This document shows positions 1-8,330 of a stretch of DNA of 64,000 nt, piece by piece. The notes under the pieces are model-generated. The model worked only from the letters and a program-made list of their open reading frames with translations, was not told where the DNA came from and ran no database searches. The DNA is from Pseudomonadota bacterium (lineage in GTDB: Bacteria; Pseudomonadota; Alphaproteobacteria; Acetobacterales; Acetobacteraceae), in the NCBI GenBank assembly GCA_021849425.1, contig JAJZSY010000011.1, positions 1-64,000 on the forward strand, read 5' to 3'. The stretch's first letter is position 1; each line of letters starts with the position of its first letter. Made by a program: the position numbers and the translations under genes.

Positions 1-2
1 TC

Positions 3-380
3 TGCGCCGCGGTCGCGGACTGGCGGGTCGAGGCGCAGGGGCGGAAGATCAAGAAGACCGGCGCGCCGCCGGCGCTGGCGCTGGTGGAAAACCCCGACAT
101 TCTCGCGGAAGTCTCGCGGCTTGAGGGGCGGCGGCCGCGCCTTGTCGTAGGCTTCGCGGCGGAGACCGGCGATCTGGTCGCGCAGGCGACGGCGAAGCGG
201 GCGCGCAAGGGGTGCGACTGGATCGTGGCCAATGACGTCGGCGCGGGAACCGGCATCATGGGTGGCGCCGAGAACGAGGTCGTGCTGATTACCGGCGGGG
301 GTGCGGAGCCCTGGCCGCGCGCCGGGAAGGACGCGGTGGCGGAGCGACTTGCAGAGAGGATTTCAGGGATTTTCCAATGA
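3..380 (+). CDS. coaBC: CoaBC, C-terminal part (phosphopantothenate-cysteine ligase domain), 5' truncated by the window edge
   Basis: The reading frame is open from base 3 and encodes the last 125 residues of a bifunctional CoA-biosynthesis flavoprotein. The CoaB part joins cysteine to 4'-phosphopantothenate using CTP. The visible part starts at AVADWR and carries the family motifs VGFAAET (about residue 48 of the visible part) and [14 protein letters not shown], followed by NEVVLI, the usual CoaB C-terminus. The CoaC decarboxylase half lies outside the window. The stop overlaps the dut start (ATGA at 377-380), so the two are probably translated together; a coaBC-dut pair is common in proteobacteria. 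Confidence 0.93.
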   Translation, partial: CAAVADWRVEAQGRKIKKTGAPPALALVENPDILAEVSRLEGRRPRLVVGFAAETGDLVAQATAKRARKGCDWIVANDVGAGTGIMGGAENEVVLITGGGAEPWPRAGKDAVAERLAERISGIFQ

Positions 381-841
381 CGATTGCAGTTGCCGTGAAG
401 CGGCTGGCGCATGGCGCCGGCCTGCCCTTGCCCGACTATGCCACCGCCGGATCGGCGGGGCTCGACCTGCTGGCGGCGGTGAGCAGCACCGTGCTGATCG
501 CGCCGGGGACGCGGGCGCTGGTGCCGACCGGGCTCGCCATCGCGCTGCCGCCCGAGTTCGAGTTGCAGATCCGCCCGCGCTCGGGCCTCGCGCTCAAGCA
601 TGGGATCGTGATTCCGAACAGTCCGGGGACGATCGACAGCGATTATCGCGGCGAGATCCAGGTGATCGTGCTGAATGCCGGGCGCGAGGCGTTCGAGGTG
701 ACGCGGGGCATGCGGATCGCGCAGGCGGTGCTGGCACCGGTGTCGCGCCTGGTGTGGCAGGAGACCGACGATCTCGACCGGACCGCGCGCGAGGCGGGCG
801 GGTTCGGCAGCACCGGCCTCGATTTCCCGATGGGGAACTAG
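377..841 (+). CDS. dut: dUTP diphosphatase (dUTPase)
   Basis: A 154-residue trimeric dUTPase that hydrolyses dUTP to dUMP and pyrophosphate, keeping uracil out of DNA and feeding dTMP synthesis. All five family motifs are visible: [10 protein letters not shown] (1), [11 protein letters not shown] (2), [10 protein letters not shown] with the catalytic Asp (3), [10 protein letters not shown] (4) and the C-terminal GGFGSTG loop (5). The length is typical. It starts inside the coaBC stop (4-bp overlap). Its TAG stop overlaps the TAG stop of the convergent SDR gene within a CTAG palindrome at 838-841. Confidence 0.96.
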   Translation: MTIAVAVKRLAHGAGLPLPDYATAGSAGLDLLAAVSSTVLIAPGTRALVPTGLAIALPPEFELQIRPRSGLALKHGIVIPNSPGTIDSDYRGEIQVIVLNAGREAFEVTRGMRIAQAVLAPVSRLVWQETDDLDRTAREAGGFGSTGLDFPMGN

Positions 842-1629
842 CTCTCTAGGTCCGCCCTGCCCTGCGTGCGCGACCCGGTGAAGCGGGCGACGAGCGGGAA
901 GAAAGCGGCATGGGGCAGCAGGCGCAGGATGCGCAGCGGGCGGGCCAGGCCCTCGGGGAAGGCGATGAGGAAGCGCCCGGCATCGAGCCCGCGCAGGATG
1001 GCGTGGGCGGCGGCGGCGGTTTCCATCAGGAAGGGCATCGGGAAGCGGTTCTGCGCGGTGAGCGGCGATTTCACGAAGCCGGGGCAGATCGCCGAGATCG
1101 CCACACCGTGGCGGTCGAGGTCGAATTTCAGGGCTTCGGCGGTCGCGATCAGCGCCGCCTTGGTCGCCGAATAGGAGACCGAGCCGGGCAGGCCGGCGAG
1201 GCCGGCGAGCGAGGACATCAGCGCGATCTGGCCGCGCTTGCGGGCGATCATCGCCGGCATCGCCAGTTCGAGCGCGTGCGCGGTGCCGAGCAGATTCAGC
1301 TCGACCTGGCGGCGCAGGCGGTCGGCGGTGAAGGTTTCCGCGGTATCGCGCTCATAGGTGCCGGCGTTGAGGATGGCGCGGGCGATCGGGCCGTCGCGGG
1401 TGATGGTGTTCACCGCCTCGCGCAGCGAGGCGGGATCGGTCACGTCGGCCGGCGCGACGATGATGCGGCTCGGATGGGTTTCGGCGAGGGCGCGAAGCTC
1501 GGCCTCGCGCCGTGCGGTGATGGCGACGCGCCAGCCCTGCGCCACATGCGCCTCGGCCAGGGCGCGGCCGATGCCGCTGGAGGCGCCGGTGATCCAGACG
1601 ATGCCATCAGCGCTGGTGACGGGTTTCAC
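838..1629 (-). CDS. SDR family NAD(P)-dependent oxidoreductase
   Basis: A 263-residue classical short-chain dehydrogenase/reductase. It shows the Rossmann nucleotide motif TGASSGIG near the N-terminus, NAG at the end of strand 4, and the catalytic Ser and YSATK (Tyr-x-x-x-Lys). I place the start at the GTG at 1629-1627, which overlaps the TGA of the upstream photolyase-like gene; the open frame extends further upstream only as the shadow of that gene. It is the third gene of the operon DUF6134 - photolyase - SDR. The substrate cannot be read from sequence; SDR genes of this kind are often found beside bacterial cryptochrome/photolyase genes. Confidence 0.85.
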   Translation of the reverse strand: MKPVTSADGIVWITGASSGIGRALAEAHVAQGWRVAITARREAELRALAETHPSRIIVAPADVTDPASLREAVNTITRDGPIARAILNAGTYERDTAETFTADRLRRQVELNLLGTAHALELAMPAMIARKRGQIALMSSLAGLAGLPGSVSYSATKAALIATAEALKFDLDRHGVAISAICPGFVKSPLTAQNRFPMPFLMETAAAAHAILRGLDAGRFLIAFPEGLARPLRILRLLPHAAFFPLVARFTGSRTQGRADLES

Positions 1630-3167
1630 ACGCGGTCTCCGTGTTGCAGGCGGCGGCGCAGCAGGGCGGCGCGGTCGCGCAGGGCGTGGCGTTTGGACTC
1701 CGCCATCTTGTGCCACGTTCGCACCGGCATCGCCATGCGCGGATTGGCGGCGAAACGATCGGCGTGGCGGGCGATGAAATCCCAGTAGAGCGCGTTGAAG
1801 GGGCAGGCGCGCGGGCCGGTGGCGTCCTTCACGTCGTAATGGCAGCCCCCGCAGTAATCGCTCATGCGGGCGATATAGGCGCCGGAGGCGGCGTAGGGTT
1901 TCGAACCGACGATGCCGCCATCGGCGTGCAGCGCCATGCCGCGGGTGTTGGGCATTTCCACCCATTCATAGGCATCGGCGTAGACCGCGAGATACCAGCG
2001 ATCGACCGCATCCGGGGCGATGCCGGCGAGGAGGGCGAAATTGCCGGTGACCATCAGGCGCTGGATGTGATGGGCGTAGGCGCGGCGCAGCGTCTGCCCG
2101 ATCGCCTGGGCCATGCAGCGCATGTCGGTTTCGCCGGTCCAGTAGAAATCCGGCAGCGGAAGGTCGGCGCCGAGGGCATTCAGCGTCGCGTAGCCGGGCA
2201 TGTGCCGCCAGTAGATGCCGCGGATGAACTCGCGCCAGCCGATTATCTGGCGGATGAAGCCCTCGACGGCGTTGAGCGGGGCGCGGCCGGCCGCGTATTC
2301 CGCCTCGGCGCGGCGGCAGAGATCGAGCGGGTCGAGCAGGCCGAGATTGAGCGGGACGGAGACCAGGGAATGGAACATGAAATCCTGGTCCGCCGCCATC
2401 GCGTCCTGCCAGTCGCCGAAGCCGGGGAGACGGCGGGCGAGGAAATCGGCGAAACCCGCCTCGGCGTCGCGCGCGGTGACCGGCCAGTCGAACCCATCGA
2501 GGCTGCCGTAATGAGTGGCGAAGCGGGCGGCGACGAGGGCGAGCACCTCGCGCGTTTCGTCCGCAGGCGGAAAGCGTTTCGCCGCGGGGGGCGCCAACCC
2601 GGCGGGCAGCGATTTGCGGTTCTCGGGGTCGTAGTTCCATTTGCCGCCGACCGGGTCGTCGCCCTCCATCAGGATGCGGTGGCGGCGGCGCATCTCGCGG
2701 TAGAAGAACTCCATGCGGAGCTGCTTTTTCGCGCCGGCCCAGGCGGCGAAATCGGCGCGGGAGCAGAGGAAGCGGGTGTCGTCGCGGATCTCGCAGGGGA
2801 TGCCGGTCTGCGCCGCCCAGCCGCGCATGGCCTCGAGCACCCGGTATTCGCCCGGTTCGGTGGCGATGATGGCATCGGGCTTCAGCGCGGCGTAGGCGCG
2901 GGCGAGTTCGCCAGCGAGCGTACCGGTATTCGCCGGATCGTCGAGCGTGACGTAGCGGACGGCGACGCCGCGGGCGCGCAGGGCCCTGGCGAAATGGCGC
3001 ATCGCCGCGAGGACGAGCGCGATCTTCTGCGGATGGTGCGGGACATAGGTGCATTCCCCCATCACCTCGGCCATCAGCACCGTGTCAGCGCCGGGGTCGA
3101 GGCCCGCGAGGGAGGCGATGGCGGGCGAGAGCTGGTCGCCCAGGATGACGCGGAGCTGGCCGGGCAT
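1626..3167 (-). CDS. FeS-type photolyase/cryptochrome (FeS-BCP, PhrB-like)
   Basis: A 513-residue member of the iron-sulfur bacterial cryptochrome/photolyase class, annotated elsewhere as deoxyribodipyrimidine photolyase-related protein; Agrobacterium PhrB of this class repairs (6-4) photoproducts with FAD and a [4Fe-4S] cluster. Cys351, Cys439, Cys442 and Cys455 can be picked out (MRC, CGGC and RAC-PFN contexts), matching the spacing of the four cluster ligands of PhrB. The conserved HHIQRLMV segment and the ARMSDYCGGC loop are intact. The N-terminal part (VILGDQLS...) is the antenna-binding Rossmann domain. The gene starts one base inside the stop of the DUF6134 gene (TGATG), so coupling is likely. 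Repair of light damage is a family-based inference. Confidence 0.92.
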   Translation of the reverse strand: MPGQLRVILGDQLSPAIASLAGLDPGADTVLMAEVMGECTYVPHHPQKIALVLAAMRHFARALRARGVAVRYVTLDDPANTGTLAGELARAYAALKPDAIIATEPGEYRVLEAMRGWAAQTGIPCEIRDDTRFLCSRADFAAWAGAKKQLRMEFFYREMRRRHRILMEGDDPVGGKWNYDPENRKSLPAGLAPPAAKRFPPADETREVLALVAARFATHYGSLDGFDWPVTARDAEAGFADFLARRLPGFGDWQDAMAADQDFMFHSLVSVPLNLGLLDPLDLCRRAEAEYAAGRAPLNAVEGFIRQIIGWREFIRGIYWRHMPGYATLNALGADLPLPDFYWTGETDMRCMAQAIGQTLRRAYAHHIQRLMVTGNFALLAGIAPDAVDRWYLAVYADAYEWVEMPNTRGMALHADGGIVGSKPYAASGAYIARMSDYCGGCHYDVKDATGPRACPFNALYWDFIARHADRFAANPRMAMPVRTWHKMAESKRHALRDRAALLRRRLQHGDRV

Positions 3168-3814
3168 CAGCCGAGGATCGGGCGGTAGGTGATGTGGCCG
3201 CGATGATGGAAATCGAGGCCGGACCAGGTGTTGGCCTGGTTGTAGAAGACCGCGAGGCGGATCGGGCCGGAGAGCTGGTAGCGCGAGGCGGTGACGCTGC
3301 CGGAGGGCATGGCGGGCAGGCGGAACCAGCCCTCGCGGGTGACGGTCGGCCGGTCGGCATGGCCGGTCTGCATGTTGATCATCGGGCCGTTCAGCATCGC
3401 CTTGTTCCAGTAGGTGAGCGGCAGGGCGTCGGGCGGGGCGGTATGCCGGGCGATGCGGTTGCCGGAGATGACGACGCCGGCATCGGTGCGCTCGACATCG
3501 AGACGGATGCGGGTGCCGTTGTTGTCGATCGCGCTGGTGGCGGACTGGAAGGCGCCGCGCTGCCAGTGTTCGACGATATGGGCGCGGTAGGTGAAGAGCG
3601 GGATGCCGATGAGGCCGACCTTGAGATCGACGTGGTTGTCGACCGTCAGGCGCGTGCCATCGACGAGGAAGCGCAGATGCTGGACGCCGACATGGCTGCC
3701 GTTGCGATAGACGTCGAACGCGAGGCTGCGGTGCCGCGGCAGCCTTGGCGGCTTCAGAATGACGCCGGCGGCCGCCGCGAGAACGCCGCGCCGGGCGATG
3801 GGGATGTCGGTCAT
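3167..3814 (-). CDS. DUF6134 family exported protein
   Basis: A 215-residue protein of unknown function that looks like DUF6134. The N-terminus has a twin-arginine-like region (Arg8-Arg9 followed by a hydrophobic GVLAAAAGVIL stretch), suggesting export, although the full Tat consensus is not met. The rest is beta-rich, with conserved segments around VYRNGSHVG and LTYWNKAMLN. It is the first gene of the operon with the FeS-type photolyase and the SDR, and diverges from sixA across a 161-bp gap that should hold both promoters. Its function is unknown. Confidence 0.72.
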   Translation of the reverse strand: MTDIPIARRGVLAAAAGVILKPPRLPRHRSLAFDVYRNGSHVGVQHLRFLVDGTRLTVDNHVDLKVGLIGIPLFTYRAHIVEHWQRGAFQSATSAIDNNGTRIRLDVERTDAGVVISGNRIARHTAPPDALPLTYWNKAMLNGPMINMQTGHADRPTVTREGWFRLPAMPSGSVTASRYQLSGPIRLAVFYNQANTWSGLDFHHRGHITYRPILG

Positions 3815-3975
3815 CGGTCCTCCTTCACGGTGTTGCGGTTACGGGCGCGGGCGGCGAACGGATGCCGATCCACCGCAAGCGCAATGCTCCGTTGCGATAA
3901 ATAGGGCCGCCGCTCTGGATCGCGAGGGCGGAGCCGCGCATAAACGGGCGCCCAACCCTGCCGCGAAAGAAAAAC

Positions 3976-4497
3976 ATGCACCAGCTCATCCTCATGCGCC
4001 ATGCCAAAGCCGAGCCGGCCCGGGGCGACCAGGCCGATCATGACCGCGCGCTGAGCCCGGCGGGGCGGGCGGCGGCGCAGCGCATGCGCGCCCGGCTGCG
4101 GGAGCTGGCGATCGAGCCGGACGTGGTGCTGGTATCCTCGGCGCGGCGCACGCGCGAGACGCTGGACGGCGTTGCGTTCTGGGATGGGCAGCCGATCATC
4201 GACGTGGTCGACGGGCTCTACATGGCGCCGGCGGCGCGGATGCTGGAGATGCTGCGCGAGCTGCGCGAGACGATGCTGAGCGTGCTGGTGGTCGGCCATA
4301 ATCCGGGGCTGCACGAGCTGGCGCTGATGCTGGCCGCCGGCGCGCAGGAGCGCGGCGCGGCGCATGCCCAGCTGGAGGAGGGATTTCCGACGATGCGGGC
4401 CGCCGAATTCCTGGTGCTGACCCCCTGGCGCGAGCTGAAGCCGAAAACGACGCGGTTGCAGCGGGTGATCGACCCGCCTCCCGCGAGTGCTGCATGA
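3976..4497 (+). CDS. sixA: SixA-like histidine phosphatase
   Basis: A 173-residue histidine phosphatase superfamily protein of the small SixA branch, which removes phosphate from phosphohistidine, for example on Hpt domains or PTS proteins. The catalytic motif is LMRHAKAEPA with Arg8-His9 at the extreme N-terminus. SSARRTRET supplies the second phosphate-binding Arg and VVGHNPGLHEL the second catalytic His. No histidine kinase is nearby, so the partner is unknown. It stands alone between the divergent DUF6134 operon and gltA. Confidence 0.85.
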   Translation: MHQLILMRHAKAEPARGDQADHDRALSPAGRAAAQRMRARLRELAIEPDVVLVSSARRTRETLDGVAFWDGQPIIDVVDGLYMAPAARMLEMLRELRETMLSVLVVGHNPGLHELALMLAAGAQERGAAHAQLEEGFPTMRAAEFLVLTPWRELKPKTTRLQRVIDPPPASAA

Positions 4498-4634
4498 GTG
4501 TCATGTTGCAGGCGCGAAGGTTGCGCGATCACGCCCGAAGGATTTACAAAACAGTCACCCAGATCGATTAGTCTCGGCACCCGACCGGGAAGCGGATCAG
4601 GACGGTTCGACCGGACAGCAGAGGAATCTTGACC

Positions 4635-5954
<1,320 letters not shown>

Positions 5955-5962
5955 GATGATGC

Positions 5963-5994
5963 GGGATGCGCGCCGGACGGGCGGCGCGCATCCC
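5963..5994 (+). terminator. hairpin downstream of gltA
   Basis: A perfect 12-bp stem (GGGATGCGCGCC at 5963-5974 and its complement at 5983-5994) with an 8-base loop starts eight bases after the gltA stop. No T-run follows, so it is either a weak intrinsic terminator or an mRNA 3'-end stabiliser. Confidence 0.6.
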
Positions 5995-6028
5995 TGCCCT
6001 GCGTAAATTCACCGAACCCGATCTTCAT

Positions 6029-6044
6029 ATCGGATAAATCCGAT
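6029..6044. promoter_or_regulatory. candidate operator of the ArsR-type regulator
   Basis: A perfect inverted repeat, ATCGGAT-AA-ATCCGAT, ends 14 bases before the ArsR-type start codon. ArsR/SmtB dimers typically bind AT-rich imperfect palindromes of this size overlapping their own promoter, so this is the natural autoregulatory site. Direct binding is inferred. Confidence 0.55.
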
Positions 6045-6058
6045 CCATCTATCGTCGC

Positions 6059-6406
6059 ATGACGATCGATGCCGATCATGAGCGCGCGCCGGACCTGGAC
6101 GAGGGACTGAAAGCCCTGGTGCATCCGGTGCGGCGCGCCATTCTCGCCAAGCTCGCCGATCCCGAACGGCATTTCGCCGGGCAGGAGCATCCGCTCGCGC
6201 TCGGCGTCTGCGCGGGGGCGATCGAGCGGAGCTGTCCGCTGTCGCAATCGAGCATTTCGGCTCATCTCGCCGCGCTTCACGCGGCCGGCCTGGTCGAGAC
6301 GCGGCGGGTCGGAACCTTCGTGTTCTACCGGCGCAATGACGGCGCGATCGCAGCGCTGATCGGGGGACTCGCGAAATCCCTTGGTCTGCCGGACCCCACT
6401 CCCTGA
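6059..6406 (+). CDS. ArsR/SmtB-family winged-helix transcriptional regulator
   Basis: A 115-residue DNA-binding protein. The recognition region LSQSSISAHLAALHAAG (about 61-77) followed by the wing RRVGTFVFYR is the ArsR helix-turn-helix signature. It lacks the classic ELCVCDL metal site, but has Cys51 and Cys59 just before the recognition helix (GVCAGAIERSCP). These could sense electrophiles or thiol stress; that is inference. It sits 30 bp ahead of an Old Yellow Enzyme gene on the same strand and has a palindromic operator candidate at 6029-6044, so it probably represses itself and that enzyme. Confidence 0.88.
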   Translation: MTIDADHERAPDLDEGLKALVHPVRRAILAKLADPERHFAGQEHPLALGVCAGAIERSCPLSQSSISAHLAALHAAGLVETRRVGTFVFYRRNDGAIAALIGGLAKSLGLPDPTP

Positions 6407-6436
6407 ACTCGCAGCATCAACCTGAAAGGCTGATCA

Positions 6437-7504
6437 ATGTCGAAACTGTTCGAACCCCTGCAGGCAGGCGCCTTCACCCTGCGCAACCGCATCGTCATGG
6501 CGCCGCTGACCCGCGCGCGCGCCGGCGAGGCGCGCCTGCCCAACGCGCTGATGGGGCAGTATTACGCGCAGCGCGCCGAGGCCGGGATGATTCTCTCCGA
6601 GGCGACCTCGGTGACGCCGATGGGCGTCGGCTATGCCGCCACACCGGGCCTGTGGTCCGACGAGCAGGTGGCGGGCTGGCGCATCGTCACCGAGGCGGTG
6701 CATCGCGAGGGCGGCATCATCCTGGCGCAGCTCTGGCATGTCGGGCGGATTTCCGACCCGATCTTCCTGAACGGCGAGCTGCCGGTGGCGCCGAGCCCGA
6801 TCGCAGCCGCAGGGCATGTGAGCCTGGTGCGGCCGGAGCGCCCCTTCACCACGCCGCGCGCGCTGGAGACCGACGAGATTCCGGGCGTGATCGAAGCCTA
6901 CCGGGTGGCGGCGCGGAACGCCAAGGCGGCCGGGTTCGACGGCGTGGAGGTGCATGGCGCGAACGGCTACCTGCTCGACCAGTTCCTGCAGGATTCGACC
7001 AACAAGCGCACCGACCGCTATGGCGGCTCGATCGAGAACCGCGCGCGGCTGCTGCTGGAGGTGACGGACGCGGTGATCGGCGTCTGGGGTGCGGACCGGG
7101 TGGGCGTGCATCTGGCACCGCGCGGCGACGCGCATTCGATGGGCGATTCCGACCGGCTGGCGCTGTTCACCCATGTCGCCACCGAGCTTGGCAAGCGCAA
7201 GATCGCCTTCATCGCGGCGCGCGAGCACAAGGCGGCGGACTGGATCGGGCCGCAGCTTAAGGCGGCGTTCGGCGGCGTGTATATCGCCAACGAGAAGTTC
7301 ACCCGCGAGACCGCCGAGGCGGCGATCGAGGCGGGCGAGGTGGACGCGGTGGCGTTCGGCCAGCTCTATATCGCGAACCCGGACCTGGTGGCGCGCTTCC
7401 GCGACGGGCTGGCGCTGAACCCGCCCGATACCTCGACCTTCTACCAGGGCGGCGCCGAGGGCTATACCGACTACCCGACGGCCGCGAAGCAGAAGGCGGC
7501 CTGA
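6437..7504 (+). CDS. NADH:flavin oxidoreductase, Old Yellow Enzyme family (NemA-like)
   Basis: A 355-residue FMN-dependent ene-reductase. The start LFEPLQAGAFTLRNRIVMAPLTR and the motif QLWHVGR are typical of the NemA/GTN-reductase branch. VEVHGANGYLLDQFLQ carries the substrate-binding His-x-x-Asn and RYGGSIENRARLLLEV the FMN loop. Such enzymes reduce activated alkenes, quinones, nitro compounds or nitrate esters with NAD(P)H. The ArsR-type regulator directly upstream suggests induction by a reactive substrate, parallel to the nemR-nemA arrangement of E. coli, where the regulator is of another family. Confidence 0.92.
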   Translation: MSKLFEPLQAGAFTLRNRIVMAPLTRARAGEARLPNALMGQYYAQRAEAGMILSEATSVTPMGVGYAATPGLWSDEQVAGWRIVTEAVHREGGIILAQLWHVGRISDPIFLNGELPVAPSPIAAAGHVSLVRPERPFTTPRALETDEIPGVIEAYRVAARNAKAAGFDGVEVHGANGYLLDQFLQDSTNKRTDRYGGSIENRARLLLEVTDAVIGVWGADRVGVHLAPRGDAHSMGDSDRLALFTHVATELGKRKIAFIAAREHKAADWIGPQLKAAFGGVYIANEKFTRETAEAAIEAGEVDAVAFGQLYIANPDLVARFRDGLALNPPDTSTFYQGGAEGYTDYPTAAKQKAA

Positions 7505-7510
7505 ACCGGC

Positions 7511-7536
7511 GGGCCGGGGCGGTTTCGCTCCGGCCC
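7511..7536 (+). terminator. hairpin between the OYE and SDR genes
   Basis: An 11-bp stem with one G-T wobble (GGGCCGGGGCG at 7511-7521 and CGCTCCGGCCC at 7526-7536) closes on a GTTT loop six bases after the OYE stop. There is no strong T-run, so partial termination or mRNA processing is possible. Confidence 0.45.
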
Positions 7537-7565
7537 TCCCACAACATGAAGGCGAGGAGCGGGCG

Positions 7566-8309
7566 ATGCGGTTTGCGGGCAGGAAAGTGGTGGTGATGGG
7601 CGGCAGCCGGGGAATCGGCCTCGCCATCGCGATGGGATTTGCCGCCGAGGGGGCCGCGGTCGCGATCTGCGCGCGCGGCGCCGAGGCGCTGGAGGTGGCG
7701 CGGCGGGAGATCGCCGGGCATGGCGAGGTGGTGTTCGCCGCCCCCTGCGATCTGGCCGATGCGGAACAGATCGCCCGCTTCGTGCCGGACGCCGCTGCCG
7801 CGATGGGTGGCATCGACATCCTCGTGAACAACGCCTCCGGCTTCGGGATGACCGATGACGAGGCGGGCTGGGCCGCCGCGATCGGGGTGGATGTGATGGC
7901 GGTGGTGCGGGCGAGCCATGCCGCCCTGCCCTTCCTCGAGGCCGCCGAGGGGGCCGCGATCGTCAATCTCGCCTCGATTTCCGGCCTGCGCGCCTCGACC
8001 CGCAGCCAGCCTTATGCGGCGGTGAAGGCGGCGGTGATCAACTACACGATGTCGCAGGCGGCGACGCTGGCGCCAAAGCGGATCCGGGTGAACGCGATCT
8101 CGCCCGGCTCGATCGCGTTTCCGGGCGGGCTGTGGGAGCAGCGCAAGACGACCAACCCGAAACTCTACGAGGCGACCCTCGCCTCGATCCCGTTCGGGCG
8201 GTTCGGCACGGCGGAGGAAATCGCCGAGGTGGCGATGTTCCTGGCCTCGCCGGCGGCGCGCTGGGTGACGGGGCAGAACATCGTCGTCGATGGCGGGCAG
8301 ATGCTCTGA
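7566..8309 (+). CDS. SDR family oxidoreductase
   Basis: A 247-residue classical SDR with the cofactor motif GGSRGIG (about residues 12-18), NNASG after strand 4, and the catalytic set Ser in LASISG plus YAAVK. The C-terminus (ARWVTGQNIVVDGGQML) is the usual SDR ending. A GAGGAG ribosome site precedes the ATG. The cofactor-binding Arg after strand 2 (CARG) suggests NADP preference, by inference. It follows the OYE gene by 61 bp and converges with tamB. The substrate is unknown. Confidence 0.88.
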   Translation: MRFAGRKVVVMGGSRGIGLAIAMGFAAEGAAVAICARGAEALEVARREIAGHGEVVFAAPCDLADAEQIARFVPDAAAAMGGIDILVNNASGFGMTDDEAGWAAAIGVDVMAVVRASHAALPFLEAAEGAAIVNLASISGLRASTRSQPYAAVKAAVINYTMSQAATLAPKRIRVNAISPGSIAFPGGLWEQRKTTNPKLYEATLASIPFGRFGTAEEIAEVAMFLASPAARWVTGQNIVVDGGQML

Positions 8310-8330
8310 CCAGCAATATCGTGTTCTGGC

